From assembly GCF_005877005.1 (NCBI RefSeq), contig NZ_SSNH01000001.1:558001-622000 (forward strand): a DNA stretch of 64,000 nt, written 5' to 3'. Below the pieces are notes generated by a model, which worked only from the letters and a program-made list of their open reading frames with translations, did not search any database and was not told where the DNA came from. A program made the position numbers and the translations under genes. Shown in pieces: positions 27,358-37,495 of the stretch (position 1 is its first letter; each line of letters starts with the position of its first letter). Source of the DNA: Sinomonas susongensis (lineage in GTDB: Bacteria; Actinomycetota; Actinomycetes; Actinomycetales; Micrococcaceae).

Positions 27358-28890
27358 TCAGTAGCCCGAGAAGGCGTCCCGGCGGACATGGCGAGCCCCC
27401 GCCTTGCGGAGCGCCTTCGCCACGGCTCCGACGAACGCCGGCGGCCCGGACACGTACGCTGTGCGTGCAGCGATATCGGGCACGAGCTCTCGGAGCCTTG
27501 CGGCGGTGAACGGGGCAGAGCCCGCGTCCTCGGCGAACGGGGCGGGAGCGCCGCCGTCGGACGTCCGTACGATGACCCTCGCCCCCGAGGTGCGCAGGAC
27601 GTCGGCGTACCCCAGTTCCGCGGCGCTCGGCACCGAGACGACGAGGACGACGTCGCGCTCCTCGCCCGAGCTGCGGGCAGCCCGCAGCATTGAGGCGAAC
27701 GGTGTGATTCCGATTCCTCCCGCGACCAGCAGAACGGGCTCCTCGATGCTGCGAGGCAGCACGAAGTCGCCACCGACCGCGGCGAGATAGGCCGGTTGGC
27801 CGGGGGCCAACTCCAGGAGCGAGCGCTTGGAACGGGAAATCGGCGGCGCCGTGCTGACGCCGAAGGCCACAAGGTCTGACGACGGGGCACTCGTGAAGCT
27901 GAACGTCCGGCGGCTGCCGCCCCCGGCCATGCCGCCGCCGGGAAGCGACAGCTCGGCATACTGCCCGGGTGCGAACCGCACGTGCCGGGACGGGAGGAAG
28001 ACGAACTCGTGCGAGGCAGGCGTCAGTTCGCGCCTCTCGACGAAACGGAGTCCCGCGCCGCGGGTCAGCCCGAAACCGAAGGACAGGAGGTTGCCCAGCA
28101 GCAACGCCGCTTCCGGCGAGGTCGAGAGGGGCCCCACAGCGAACGGCAGAGCGTAGGCCACGCCGATCACGGCGGCATAGCCATACCGGTAGGAGCGGCG
28201 CCCGGGCATCGTGAGCGGCTCCGAGAGCATGAAGCCTGCGAAGAACACGAGGGGGCCCTGGAAGATCGCCTGCGGGAGGGAGGAGAGCGGACTCACCCCC
28301 ACCTGGGCGAGGACGGCCGCCGAGACTCCGAGGGCGACGAGCGCGAACAGGCCCGCCATCGCGAGGCGCTGGGCGCGGTAGAGCACGAGGAGCGCGCCCG
28401 GAAGGACGACCCACAGCATTGCGGGCGTCCCCACCCACCACACGGCCGCGCCCCACCCCGTGAACCCGACCACGAACGCTCCCAGGGCAGCGGGATTGAA
28501 CACGTGCCGACCGCGCCAGGCCAGGAGGTACTTGGACAGGGTCGCGATGGCGCACGCGAGTGCCGTGACGGCCAGATCGAGGGGCGCAAGGCTCGGCCAG
28601 AACAGGAAGTAGAGCAGCAGTCCGGTGACGAGCGCCGAGTCGGCCTGCGGCGCCACCCGGACGGCGGCGGCGACGAGCCGGTTGAGGCCGTAGGACGTGG
28701 CTACGCACACCAGAACGGATGCGAGCATGGCCGGAGCGCTGAACGGGAGCGAGCCCAGCGCGCCGAGCAGCACGCTGTACGCCGCGAGCACCGCGAGCAC
28801 CACGACGACGAGGCGGTACGTGCCGATTCGCCCGATGGCGGCCGCGAGCCGCATCCTTGCGGCGACAGGGGCTGAGACGGCGGGGGTCAC
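27358..28890 (-). CDS. NqrB/RnfD-like membrane domain fused to a ferredoxin-reductase domain
   Basis: 510 residues. The first ~290 hold about nine TM helices with the RnfD/NqrB style (KYLLAWRGRHVFNPAALGAF, SEPLTMPGRRSYRYGYA). The rest is a ferredoxin-NADP reductase-type module: FAD site RRTFSFTSAPSS, NAD-binding GGIGITPFASMLRAA, and a C terminus YVSGPPAFVGAVAKALRKAG. It presumably moves electrons from NAD(P)H across or into the membrane. The GTG at 28890 overlaps the ApbE stop (GTGA) and is preferred over longer in-frame options. It is co-transcribed with ApbE and the FMN-binding lipoprotein, its probable electron acceptor. Confidence 0.88.
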   Translation of the reverse strand: MTPAVSAPVAARMRLAAAIGRIGTYRLVVVVLAVLAAYSVLLGALGSLPFSAPAMLASVLVCVATSYGLNRLVAAAVRVAPQADSALVTGLLLYFLFWPSLAPLDLAVTALACAIATLSKYLLAWRGRHVFNPAALGAFVVGFTGWGAAVWWVGTPAMLWVVLPGALLVLYRAQRLAMAGLFALVALGVSAAVLAQVGVSPLSSLPQAIFQGPLVFFAGFMLSEPLTMPGRRSYRYGYAAVIGVAYALPFAVGPLSTSPEAALLLGNLLSFGFGLTRGAGLRFVERRELTPASHEFVFLPSRHVRFAPGQYAELSLPGGGMAGGGSRRTFSFTSAPSSDLVAFGVSTAPPISRSKRSLLELAPGQPAYLAAVGGDFVLPRSIEEPVLLVAGGIGITPFASMLRAARSSGEERDVVLVVSVPSAAELGYADVLRTSGARVIVRTSDGGAPAPFAEDAGSAPFTAARLRELVPDIAARTAYVSGPPAFVGAVAKALRKAGARHVRRDAFSGY

Positions 28891-29753
28891 GAGAAGAGCC
28901 CCTCCAGGAAGACTTGGCTGCCTTCGGCGTGACCGTCGGAGAAGACCTGGAGCCACTCGGGCGCCGCGTCATGGAATTCGGCCGCGAGCACGGCGCCCGG
29001 CGCCACGAACAGCGCCGTGGCGAGAGCGTCGGCGGTCATCGCGTCCGCGGCCATGGCCCACGTCGCGACGATGGACCGCACCGGCGCACCGGTCCGAGCG
29101 TCGAGCAGGTGATGGAATCCGTCTCCCCACGCCCTGCGATTCCCTGCCGACGCGCACAGGGCACCACGGGCCAGTTCGACTACCCCGATCGCTTCCTCTG
29201 GGTCGTAGGGGTGCTCGAGCGCGGCCCGGATCGGGTCCGCACCGGCGTGCAGGATGTCGCCGCTTCCATCGACCACATACGCGTCGTGACCGGCGTCGTC
29301 GAGGATGGTGCCGAGACGGTCGACGAGCAGCCCCTTGCCCGCAGCACCGATGTCGAGCACGGCAGGGTGGGCGAGGACGACGACGACCCCATCCCAGACG
29401 TGGTCGTCGTCCCAGAGCGGTGCAGGTTCGGGAGCCCCCGTCGGCACGAGTTCGTAGTGCGGACCGTAGCCGAGCCGCTCGAGGCTCGAGCCGATCCACG
29501 GGCTCATCGCGCCTTGCGTGACCCTGTAGAGCCGGGCGTACAGGCGGGCGAGCTGCTCGCTCTCGGCTGGCATGTCCCACCGGCCGCCGTTCGCCCGCAT
29601 CTGGGCCACGAGGGAGTCAGGTCGGAACCGCGACCACACCCAGTCGAAGCGCTCGGTCTCCCTCAGCAGTTCCTGACGGACACCGGGGCCCAGCTGGCGC
29701 GTGGTCCGCACCTCGAAACGGGTCCCGAGGGCGTCGAAGGCGAAACTCTCCAC
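28887..29753 (-). CDS. apbE: FAD:protein FMN transferase
   Basis: 288 residues. The family motifs are LDIGAAGKGLLVDRLG (FAD binding), VDGSGDI, and the metal-binding C-terminal MTADALATALFV. It links FMN covalently to a Ser/Thr of partner proteins. The flanking genes provide an obvious target, the FMN-binding lipoprotein. No signal peptide is visible, so flavinylation may occur in the cytoplasm before export, or the start may be misjudged. The GTG at 29753 lies 9 nt after the lipoprotein stop. Confidence 0.9.
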   Translation of the reverse strand: MESFAFDALGTRFEVRTTRQLGPGVRQELLRETERFDWVWSRFRPDSLVAQMRANGGRWDMPAESEQLARLYARLYRVTQGAMSPWIGSSLERLGYGPHYELVPTGAPEPAPLWDDDHVWDGVVVVLAHPAVLDIGAAGKGLLVDRLGTILDDAGHDAYVVDGSGDILHAGADPIRAALEHPYDPEEAIGVVELARGALCASAGNRRAWGDGFHHLLDARTGAPVRSIVATWAMAADAMTADALATALFVAPGAVLAAEFHDAAPEWLQVFSDGHAEGSQVFLEGLFS

Positions 29754-29762
29754 GGCCCCGAC

Positions 29763-30275
29763 CTAGGACGCCTCGCGCTTGATGACCGTGACGGCGTCGT
29801 TGAACCCCTGCCCGGTGAGCGAGGAGCCGGAGACCACTCCGACGTTGAGGCTGTCGAGCTTCTTTCCGACGACCAAGTCCTTGATGCCCGACGCGAAGTG
29901 CTTCTGATAGAGGCGCGTGTTGGCGCTCGTCGGATGCTCGATGATCTGCACATCCGTCACGACGCCCGACTTCAGAGTGAGGGCGACGCCGATCGTCTCC
30001 GGACCGTTCGGCGAGACGTAGTGGCCGTCGGCACAGAAGGTGCCGTCTCGGTACGGCGATGCTCCGGCGGCGCTGGACGCGGCGGCGCCCGCGGATGCTG
30101 TCGGCGCACTCGCGCACGCCGCGGGACTCGTGGTCGAGTCCGGCGCCGCTGCCGCGCCCGACGGTGCACACCCCGCCACCGCCCCGACGAGGGACGCGCC
30201 CGCGAGAGTGGTCAGGACGGCCTTGCGCGCGGGGAAGGAAGTCGGGCGGACGGCGGACACGGGTGAGGCTGGCAT
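29763..30275 (-). CDS. FMN-binding domain lipoprotein
   Basis: 170 residues. A signal peptide ends in the lipobox LVGAVAGC, followed by an Ala/Ser-rich linker (about 40-72) and one FMN_bind domain. The attachment motif is VSGSSLTGQGFNDAVTVI, matching the D/S-G-A-T-x-T pattern in which the final Thr carries FMN through a phosphoester. It is therefore a periplasmic-side flavoprotein anchored by lipid, acting with the ApbE and the reductase encoded next. ATG at 30275 with an AGGAAG SD. Confidence 0.85.
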   Translation of the reverse strand: MPASPVSAVRPTSFPARKAVLTTLAGASLVGAVAGCAPSGAAAAPDSTTSPAACASAPTASAGAAASSAAGASPYRDGTFCADGHYVSPNGPETIGVALTLKSGVVTDVQIIEHPTSANTRLYQKHFASGIKDLVVGKKLDSLNVGVVSGSSLTGQGFNDAVTVIKREAS

Positions 30276-30436
30276 GGATGTGCTTCCTAGGATGAGCGGA
30301 AATTCTCCAGCTTTAAACGTAGCCCCGGGAGACTCGGTTCACGCGCGCCGCCTTCTGTGCGCAGGCTATGAGGCCACCGACGGAACCCTGACAACGCCAC
30401 CCGACTTGCGCCTTCCCGCTGCTGTAACGTCGTGGG

Positions 30437-31735
30437 GTGAGCGAACCAGGGACACGAGCGGACGAGACGGACAGCGCGGGAAGCCGAAGGACCCTGGGAC
30501 GCGGCCGACTCCTCACTGGTGCAGGCATCCTCATCGTGGCGTTCACCCTGCGGACCGCCGTGACGAGCGTTTCCCCGCTCACCGGCGCCATCTCCCACGA
30601 CCTCTTCCTTCCCACCTGGCTCGTCGGCGTCCTCGGAATGATCCCGACCGCGCTCTTCGGAATCGCGGGTCTCGTGACGCCCCTCCTCATGCGCAGGTGG
30701 AGCGTCGAGGCGCTCGCGGTGGCGGCGATGGCCGCGGCGGCCCTCGGCCAGGCCGTACGGGCGCTGGCCCCCGAGACGGGCGTCTTCCTTGCCGGCTCGG
30801 CGCTCGCGCTCGCGGGCATGGGCGCCGGCAACGTCGTCCTGCCGCCCATGGTCAAGAAGTACTTCCCGCATCGGATCGGCCTCATGACCGCCCTCTACGT
30901 GACGGTCATCAGCCTGGGCACCACGGTTCCGCCGCTCCTTGCCGTTCCCGTTGCGAACGCCGGTGGATGGCGCCTCTCGATCGGCTGGTGGGCGCTCGTC
31001 AACGTCGTCGCCGTCGTCCCCTGGCTGACCGTCTGGCCGCCCCGCGGCGCAGAACGCAAGGCCCATGCCGCCCGGGCGGCCTCGGCCGGCGGCCCCAGAT
31101 CGGTCGTCCGCCCCTGGCGCTCGCCGGCCGCATGGGCGCTTGCGCTCATGTTCGGCATCACGTCGCTCAATACGTACACGATGTTCGCGTGGCTCCCGCA
31201 GATTGCCACTGGCGCGGGCCTGAGCACGGGCCAGGCCGGAGTGCAGCTCGCGATCTTCTCGGGCATCGGGCTCCCGCTCAGCCTCGTCGTCCCACTGCTC
31301 GCGGGAAGGATGCGCAATCCCTTCCCCATCGTGGCCTTCGGGCTCCTGTCCTTCGTATGCGGCTACCTCGGCCTGTGGCTCGCGCCCGCTACGGCCACCT
31401 GGCTCTGGTCCCTGCTCGCGGGCCTCGGTCCCGCGACGTTCCCCCTCTCGCTCGTCCTGATCAACCTGCGGACGCGCTCGCACAGGGCCTCCGGCGCGGT
31501 CTCCGGCTTCGCGCAAGGGGTGGGATACCTGCTCGCCTGCGCGGGGCCGCTCTTCGCCGGCATCCTGCACGACGCAACTGGAGGCTGGACCGCTACCTTC
31601 GCATTCCTCGGCCTGACCCTCGTGGTGCTTGCCGTTGCGGGTTGGGTAGTGTGCCGCCCCCGCTATATCGACGACGATCCAGGCGTCGTGGAGGCCCTGC
31701 AGTTTCAGGGCCGAGGGGCCCCGCCGGTAATCTAG
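30437..31735 (+). CDS. MFS transporter of the CynX/NimT type
   Basis: 432 residues, 12 TM helices. The N-terminal half (FTLRTAVTSVSPLTGAISHDL, GMGAGNVVLPPMVKKYFP) and the central WALALMFGITSLNTYTMFAWLPQ are typical of CynX/2-nitroimidazole transporter-like MFS proteins. The substrate cannot be predicted. The GTG at 30437 has no SD but follows TAACGT by 6 nt, so a leaderless mRNA is likely. It ends 4 nt before argS. Confidence 0.85.
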   Translation: MSEPGTRADETDSAGSRRTLGRGRLLTGAGILIVAFTLRTAVTSVSPLTGAISHDLFLPTWLVGVLGMIPTALFGIAGLVTPLLMRRWSVEALAVAAMAAAALGQAVRALAPETGVFLAGSALALAGMGAGNVVLPPMVKKYFPHRIGLMTALYVTVISLGTTVPPLLAVPVANAGGWRLSIGWWALVNVVAVVPWLTVWPPRGAERKAHAARAASAGGPRSVVRPWRSPAAWALALMFGITSLNTYTMFAWLPQIATGAGLSTGQAGVQLAIFSGIGLPLSLVVPLLAGRMRNPFPIVAFGLLSFVCGYLGLWLAPATATWLWSLLAGLGPATFPLSLVLINLRTRSHRASGAVSGFAQGVGYLLACAGPLFAGILHDATGGWTATFAFLGLTLVVLAVAGWVVCRPRYIDDDPGVVEALQFQGRGAPPVI

Positions 31736-31739
31736 GTCC
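31728..31739 (+). promoter_or_regulatory. Leaderless promoter -10 of argS
   Basis: TAATCT (31728-31733) ends 6 nt before the argS GTG and overlaps the stop of the preceding gene. No SD precedes the start. Confidence 0.5.
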
Positions 31740-33398
31740 GTGACTCCCGAAGAACTCTCCTCCGCCATCTCCGCCTGCCTTGCGGACGCCGTCCGCGCCG
31801 GCGAGCTCGCCGTCGACGTGCCGGGGGAGATCCGAGTGGAGCGGCCCAAGAACCGGGAGCACGGTGACTGGGCCACGAACATCGCCCTCCAGCTCGCCAA
31901 GAAGGCCGGCATGAACCCGCGCGCGTTCGCTGAAGTCCTCGCGGCGCGCCTCTCGTCGTTCGACGGCGTGAAGAGCGTCGAGGTCGCAGGCCCCGGGTTC
32001 CTCAACATCACGCTGGATGCCGCGGCCGCCGGCGCGCTCGCGAAGGTCATCGTCGAGGCCGGCACGGTCTACGGGCGCAACAACGCGCTCGCCGGCCACG
32101 TGATCAACATGGAGTTCGTCTCTGCGAACCCGACAGGTCCGCTCCACATCGGGCACACCCGTTGGGCCGCGCTCGGGGACTCCATCGCCCGCGTCCTCAG
32201 GGCTTCCGGCGCCGAGGTCACGGCCGAGTACTACATCAACGACGCCGGCAGCCAGATGAATGTCTTCGCGAACTCGGTGCTCGCACGCCTGCACGGCCGC
32301 GACGTTCCCGAGGGCGGCTACCCGGGCCAGTACATCGTGGACCTGGGCCACGACGTCCTCGCCGCCCACCCGGACGTCCGCGAGCTGACCGACGACGCTG
32401 CCCTGCCGATCGTCCGGCACGCGGCCTACGAGGCCCAGATGCGGGACATCAAGGACACCCTCTCAGCCTTCGGCGTCTCCTTCGACGTGTACTTCTCGGA
32501 GAAGGAGGGGCTGCACGACTCCGGGGCGATCGAGTCGGCCGTGGCCCGCCTCCGCGAGCAGGGCCACGTGTACGACGACGACGGCGCAGTCTGGCTGCGC
32601 ACGACCGATTTCGGGGACGACAAGGACCGCGTGCTCATCCGCGCCAACGGCGAGCCCACCTACTTCGCCGCCGACGCCGCGTACTACCTCTCGAAGAAGG
32701 ACCGCGGCTTCTCCGAGAAGATCTACCTCCTCGGCGCCGACCACCACGGCTACGTCAACCGCCTCAAGGCGATCGCAGCCTGCGCGGGCGACGACCCCGA
32801 GCAGAGCATCGAGATCCTCATCGGCCAGCTGGTCTCGGTCAACGGCGCGAAGCTCTCGAAGCGTGCCGGCAACATCATCGAGCTCAAGGACCTCATCGAC
32901 TGGCTCGGGAAGGACGCCGTGCGCTATTCGCTCGCGCGCTACCCCGCGGACTCGCCGCTGACCCTTGACCCGGAGCTCCTGCGCAAGCACTCCAACGAGA
33001 ACCCGGTCTACTACGTCCAGTACGCCCATGCCCGCTCGCGCGGGGCGGCCCGCAACGCGGTGGACGCGGGCGTGGCCCGCGCCGTCGACGGCCGGGACGT
33101 GTTCGACGCCTCGCTCCTGAGCCATCCGACGGAGGGCGAGCTCCTCGCGCATCTCGCCGCCTACCCCTCCATCGTGGGGAAGGCCGCCGAGTTCCGCGAG
33201 CCGCACCGGATCGCGCGGCACCTCGAGACGATTGCGAGCGCCTACCACTCCTGGTACGACAACTGCCGCATCGCTCCGCAGGGCGACGAGGAGGTCACCG
33301 ACCTGAACCGCACGCGCCTGTGGCTCAACGACGCGACGAGCCAGGTCCTCGCCAACGGCCTCGACCTGCTCGGCGTCTCGGCGCCGGAGAGGATGTGA
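31740..33398 (+). CDS. argS: Arginyl-tRNA synthetase
   Basis: 552 residues, class I. An N-terminal Arg_S additional domain (about 5-90) is followed by the HIGH motif in PTGPLHIGHTRW (about 136) and the KMSKS variant KLSKR (about 371). The DALR anticodon-binding domain forms the C terminus (NENPVYYVQYAHARSRG). It charges tRNA-Arg and is the first gene of the argS-lysA-hom-thrC-thrB group, as in other actinobacteria. The GTG start is supported by the leaderless -10. Confidence 0.96.
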   Translation: MTPEELSSAISACLADAVRAGELAVDVPGEIRVERPKNREHGDWATNIALQLAKKAGMNPRAFAEVLAARLSSFDGVKSVEVAGPGFLNITLDAAAAGALAKVIVEAGTVYGRNNALAGHVINMEFVSANPTGPLHIGHTRWAALGDSIARVLRASGAEVTAEYYINDAGSQMNVFANSVLARLHGRDVPEGGYPGQYIVDLGHDVLAAHPDVRELTDDAALPIVRHAAYEAQMRDIKDTLSAFGVSFDVYFSEKEGLHDSGAIESAVARLREQGHVYDDDGAVWLRTTDFGDDKDRVLIRANGEPTYFAADAAYYLSKKDRGFSEKIYLLGADHHGYVNRLKAIAACAGDDPEQSIEILIGQLVSVNGAKLSKRAGNIIELKDLIDWLGKDAVRYSLARYPADSPLTLDPELLRKHSNENPVYYVQYAHARSRGAARNAVDAGVARAVDGRDVFDASLLSHPTEGELLAHLAAYPSIVGKAAEFREPHRIARHLETIASAYHSWYDNCRIAPQGDEEVTDLNRTRLWLNDATSQVLANGLDLLGVSAPERM

Positions 33399-33400
33399 CC

Positions 33401-34963
33401 GTGGCGCAGCCGACGAACGGATCAGGCGTCCGGGCGGCCTCCCCTTCTCCGCTCGCCCCGACGTGGCTGGCTGTGCCGAGCGACCTCAACCGGCTCGAGC
33501 CCAAGATGTGGGCGCACGACGTCGAGCGGGCCTCCGACGGCGGGCTCGCCGTGGGCGGGCTCGGAGTCGGGGAGCTCGCGGAGCAGTTCGGCACGCCGCT
33601 CTTCGTCCTGAGCGAGGACGACTTCCGGACGCGGGCGCGGTCCTTCAAGGACGCCTTCGATTCGGCATTCGCGGACGTGTGCGGGGGAGTCGACGTGTAC
33701 TACGCGGGCAAGGCCTTCCTGTGCTCGGCGGTGGCTGCCTGGGTTGTCGAGGAGGGCCTCCGCCTCGACACGTGCTCGGGCGGGGAGCTCGCGGTCGCTG
33801 CCAAGGCCGGAGTGCCGGGGGAGCTGCTGGGCCTGCACGGCAACAACAAGTCCGACGCCGAGATCGAACGCGCTCTCGACATGCGGGTCGGGCGCATCGT
33901 CGTCGACAGCCTGGACGAGCTCGAGCGGGTCGCCGCGATCGCCGCGGCACGTGCGGAGCGCGACTGGGCGCACGACCCGGAGCGGCGCGAAGCCCGGGCG
34001 AAGGTCATGCTGCGCCTCACCCCGGGCGTCCACGCGCACACCCACGAGTTCATCGCGACCGCGCACGAGGACCAGAAGTTCGGCCTGTCCATGGCGCCCG
34101 GCACCGCGAGCGCCGAGTTCCGGGCCGAGGTGGCCGAGGAATCGGGCGACGGCGCCGCTGCCGGGGCGTCCGCCGCCGAGGAGGCTGTCGCCGCTGCCTC
34201 GGGCCACGACAGCATCGAGCTGCTCGGCCTGCACTGCCATATCGGGTCGCAGATCTTCGAGCCCGAGGGCTTCGAGCTTGCCGCTGTGAAGCTCCTGACC
34301 TTCGTGGCGGCCATGCGTTCGGCATACGGCGTAGGCCTTCCCGAGGTCGACCTGGGTGGGGGCTACGGCATCGCGTACACGCCCGTGGACGCCCCACGGC
34401 CGCCAGCGCAGATCGCCGAGGCGATGGCCGCCGTCGTCCGCTCGACGTGCGCCGAGCTCGGGATCACGCCGCCCAGGATCTCCGTCGAGCCGGGCCGGGC
34501 CATCGCCGGACCGTCGACGTTCACGCTCTACCGCGCCGGAACGGTGAAGGACGTGGTGGTGGACGTGCCGGAGACTGGTGCGGCCCCTGATTCCACGGCT
34601 GTCCGGCGGTACCTCTCCGTCGATGGCGGCATGAGCGACAACGCCCGGCCCGTCCTCTACGACGCCGACTACTCCGCCGTGCTCGCGTCCAGGGCCTCCG
34701 TTGCCCCTCCCCAGCTCACGCGCGTAGTCGGCAAGCACTGCGAGAGCGGCGACATCGTGGTGCGCGACGCCTACCTGCCCGCCGACGCCGGCCGCGGCGA
34801 CCTCCTCGCCGTTCCGGGAACGGGCGCGTACTGCTGGGCGCTCTCGAGCAACTACAACTACCTCGGGCGCCCGGGCGTCGTCGCAGTGCGTCACGGTTCT
34901 GCACGATGGATCGTCCGCGGCGAAACTGAACAGGACCTGCTCTCCCGCGACATGGGAGTGTGA
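33401..34963 (+). CDS. lysA: Diaminopimelate decarboxylase
   Basis: 520 residues. PLP-dependent fold type III: the Lys in YYAGKAFL (about 105) holds PLP, CHIGSQIFEPEGF (about 280) and EPGRAIAGPS (about 363) bind it, and GSGDI-type CESGDIV and AYCWALSSNYN complete the site. It makes lysine from meso-diaminopimelate. An Ala/Gly/Glu insert of about 25 residues before HDSIELLGLHCH is extra to the family. The GTG at 33401 is chosen because GGAGAGGA sits 7 nt before it. A GTG at 33395 would overlap the argS stop but has no spacing. Confidence 0.95.
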   Translation: MAQPTNGSGVRAASPSPLAPTWLAVPSDLNRLEPKMWAHDVERASDGGLAVGGLGVGELAEQFGTPLFVLSEDDFRTRARSFKDAFDSAFADVCGGVDVYYAGKAFLCSAVAAWVVEEGLRLDTCSGGELAVAAKAGVPGELLGLHGNNKSDAEIERALDMRVGRIVVDSLDELERVAAIAAARAERDWAHDPERREARAKVMLRLTPGVHAHTHEFIATAHEDQKFGLSMAPGTASAEFRAEVAEESGDGAAAGASAAEEAVAAASGHDSIELLGLHCHIGSQIFEPEGFELAAVKLLTFVAAMRSAYGVGLPEVDLGGGYGIAYTPVDAPRPPAQIAEAMAAVVRSTCAELGITPPRISVEPGRAIAGPSTFTLYRAGTVKDVVVDVPETGAAPDSTAVRRYLSVDGGMSDNARPVLYDADYSAVLASRASVAPPQLTRVVGKHCESGDIVVRDAYLPADAGRGDLLAVPGTGAYCWALSSNYNYLGRPGVVAVRHGSARWIVRGETEQDLLSRDMGV

Positions 34964-34982
34964 CAACCCGATGGGAGACCGG

Positions 34983-36368
34983 ATGACCGAGACTCAGACG
35001 CGGCCCGAGCGGAAGGCCCTGCCCGACGAGGCCGCGGGGGCCGAGGCCAGCAAGGTGCTGAAGGTGGCGCTGCTCGGCTGCGGCACGGTCGGCAGCCAGG
35101 TCGCGCGCATCCTGCTCGAGGACGGGGACGCACTCGCTGCGCGTTCGGGGGCCCGGCTCGAACTGGCCGGGATCGCCGTGCGCAGCCTGGACTCGAAGCG
35201 CGACGTCGACCTCCCGCGCGAGCTCCTGACCGACGATGCCGAGGCGCTCGTGGACTCCGCGGATCTCGTGGTCGAGCTCATGGGCGGGATCGAGCCAGCC
35301 CGCTCGCTCATCCTCCGCGCCATCCGCAAGGGCGCGTCTGTCGTCACGGGCAACAAGGCCCTGCTCGCCCAAGACGGTCCGGCGCTGTTCGAAGAGGCAG
35401 ACCGCAACAACGCCGAGCTGAGCTTCGAGGCCGCCGTCGCCGGCGCCATCCCGATCATCCGGCCGATCCGGGAGAGCCTCTCGGGCGACCGCATCACGCG
35501 CGTCCTCGGCATCGTGAACGGGACCACGAACTACATCCTCGACCAGATGGACACCACCGGTGCGGCGTTCGCCGACGCTCTTGCCGAGGCCCAGCGGCTC
35601 GGGTACGCCGAGGCGGACCCGACGGCCGACGTCGAGGGCCACGACGCCGCAGCCAAGGCCGCGCTCCTCGCAACCCTCGCCTTCCACACGCCCGTGAGCC
35701 TCGACGACGTGCGCTGCCAGGGCATCGCGAACGTCACGGCCGAGGACATCGCCGCGGCCAAGGAATCCGGCTTCGTCATCAAGCTTCTGGCCATCGCCGA
35801 ACTTGTCCGGACCGGCGACGGCGGAGCTGCCACCGAGGGCACGAGCGTCCGAGTCCACCCGACGCTGCTCCCGCGCGAGCATCCGTTAGCAGCCGTGCGC
35901 GGCGCCTACAACGCGGTGTTCGTCGAGGCGGAGAACGCCGGCCAGCTCATGTTCTACGGTGCCGGTGCCGGCGGCCGTCCCACCGCGTCCGCCGTCATGG
36001 GCGACCTCGTCTCCACGGCGCGCCGGGCAGTCGCGGGCGCGCCCGGACGCACCGACACTGCGACCCGCCGGCTGCCGATGGTCGGGGTCGAAGGCATCTT
36101 CACGAGCTACAGCATCGGACTCGAGGTCGCCGACCAGCCCGGCGTCCTCTCACGGGTCGCATCGGTCTTCGCCGAGCACGGCGTCTCCATCGAGGCGATG
36201 CGCCAGACGCTGGAAGGCGGTGCTCCCGGCTCCGGAACCGGGCGGGCGGAACTGCGCTTCGTGACCCACCGCGCGACGGAGCAGGCTCTCGCCGAGACCG
36301 TCGCCGACATCAAGAACCTCGACGCCGTCGAATCCGTGACGAGCGTCCTCCGAGTCGAAGGAGTCTAG
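34983..36368 (+). CDS. hom: Homoserine dehydrogenase
   Basis: 461 residues. NAD(P) site [12 protein letters not shown] (about 31-42), GNKALL (Lys about 124), the homoserine-binding [19 protein letters not shown] and [19 protein letters not shown], and a C-terminal ACT domain (last ~85 residues; [21 protein letters not shown]) for feedback by threonine. It reduces aspartate semialdehyde to homoserine. I chose the ATG at 34983, with GGGAGA upstream, over the one at 34971. The TAG shares its last base with the GTG of thrC. Confidence 0.96.
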   Translation: MTETQTRPERKALPDEAAGAEASKVLKVALLGCGTVGSQVARILLEDGDALAARSGARLELAGIAVRSLDSKRDVDLPRELLTDDAEALVDSADLVVELMGGIEPARSLILRAIRKGASVVTGNKALLAQDGPALFEEADRNNAELSFEAAVAGAIPIIRPIRESLSGDRITRVLGIVNGTTNYILDQMDTTGAAFADALAEAQRLGYAEADPTADVEGHDAAAKAALLATLAFHTPVSLDDVRCQGIANVTAEDIAAAKESGFVIKLLAIAELVRTGDGGAATEGTSVRVHPTLLPREHPLAAVRGAYNAVFVEAENAGQLMFYGAGAGGRPTASAVMGDLVSTARRAVAGAPGRTDTATRRLPMVGVEGIFTSYSIGLEVADQPGVLSRVASVFAEHGVSIEAMRQTLEGGAPGSGTGRAELRFVTHRATEQALAETVADIKNLDAVESVTSVLRVEGV

Positions 36369-37492
36369 TGGCCCACCAGTGGCGCGGAGTCATCCGCGAA
36401 TATGCCGACCGCCTGCCCGTCACCGAGGCGACCCGAGTGATCACGCTCGGCGAGGGTGGCACGCCGCTTGTCCATGCCCAGCAGCTCTCGGCCCTCACCG
36501 GCTCGGAGGTGTACCTCAAGGTCGAAGGGATGAACCCCACGGGCTCGTTCAAGGACCGTGGGATGACCATGGCGATGACGGCAGCGGTCGAGGCGGGCGC
36601 GAAGGCGGTCGTGTGCGCCTCGACCGGCAACACGTCGGCCTCGGCGGCAGCCTACGCGACGACAGCCGGCCTCACGTGTGCCGTGCTCGTCCCGGAGGGC
36701 AAGATCGCGATGGGCAAGCTGAGCCAGGCCATCGCGCACGGCGCGACCCTCCTCCAGGTCGACGGCAACTTCGACGACTGCCTCGAGATCGCGCGCAAGC
36801 TCGCCGAGGCGTACCCGGTCTTCCTCGTCAACTCCGTCAACCCGGCCAGGATCGAGGGTCAGAAGACGGCCGCCTTCGAGATCGTGGATGCCCTCGGCGA
36901 TGCCCCGGACATCCACGTGCTCCCGGTCGGCAATGCGGGCAACATCTCGGCCTACTGGAAGGGCTACAAGGAGTACGCGAAGGACACCGAGTACCCGGCC
37001 CGGGATGGCGGCGAGGGTGCAACCCGAACGCTTCCCGCCGTCGCGACGAAGCTGCCGGTGATGTGGGGCTTCCAGGCCGAGGGTGCTGCCCCGTTCGTCG
37101 CGGGCCACCCGATCACCCACCCGGAGACGATCGCAACGGCGATCCGGATCGGCAACCCTGCATCCTGGGAGACCGCGGTCGCAGCGCGGGACGAGTCGGG
37201 CGGGCTCATCGACGCGGTTTCGGACGAGCAGATCCTCACGGCGCACCGTTGGCTCTCCGCGAAGGAGGCAGTGTTCGTCGAGCCAGGATCGGCCGCGAGC
37301 GTTGCGGGCCTTCTCAAGATGCACGCGGCGGGGAAGGTCCCGACGGGCCGCCGGATCGTCTGCACCGTCACCGGCCACGGCCTCAAGGACCCCCAGTGGG
37401 CGCTCCGCACCGAGGCCGGGGGGCAGGTCGAGCCCGTCAAGGTCGCAAACGACGTCGTGAGCGTCGCGGGCGTCCTCGGCCTCGAGCCGTAG
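36368..37492 (+). CDS. thrC: Threonine synthase
   Basis: 374 residues, PLP fold type II. Lys62 in [10 protein letters not shown] holds [17 protein letters not shown] and [16 protein letters not shown] are the phosphate-binding and cofactor loops. It converts O-phosphohomoserine to threonine. The GTG overlaps the hom stop by one base, so hom-thrC-thrB form a coupled threonine operon. Confidence 0.96.
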   Translation: MAHQWRGVIREYADRLPVTEATRVITLGEGGTPLVHAQQLSALTGSEVYLKVEGMNPTGSFKDRGMTMAMTAAVEAGAKAVVCASTGNTSASAAAYATTAGLTCAVLVPEGKIAMGKLSQAIAHGATLLQVDGNFDDCLEIARKLAEAYPVFLVNSVNPARIEGQKTAAFEIVDALGDAPDIHVLPVGNAGNISAYWKGYKEYAKDTEYPARDGGEGATRTLPAVATKLPVMWGFQAEGAAPFVAGHPITHPETIATAIRIGNPASWETAVAARDESGGLIDAVSDEQILTAHRWLSAKEAVFVEPGSAASVAGLLKMHAAGKVPTGRRIVCTVTGHGLKDPQWALRTEAGGQVEPVKVANDVVSVAGVLGLEP

Positions 37493-37495
37493 ACC

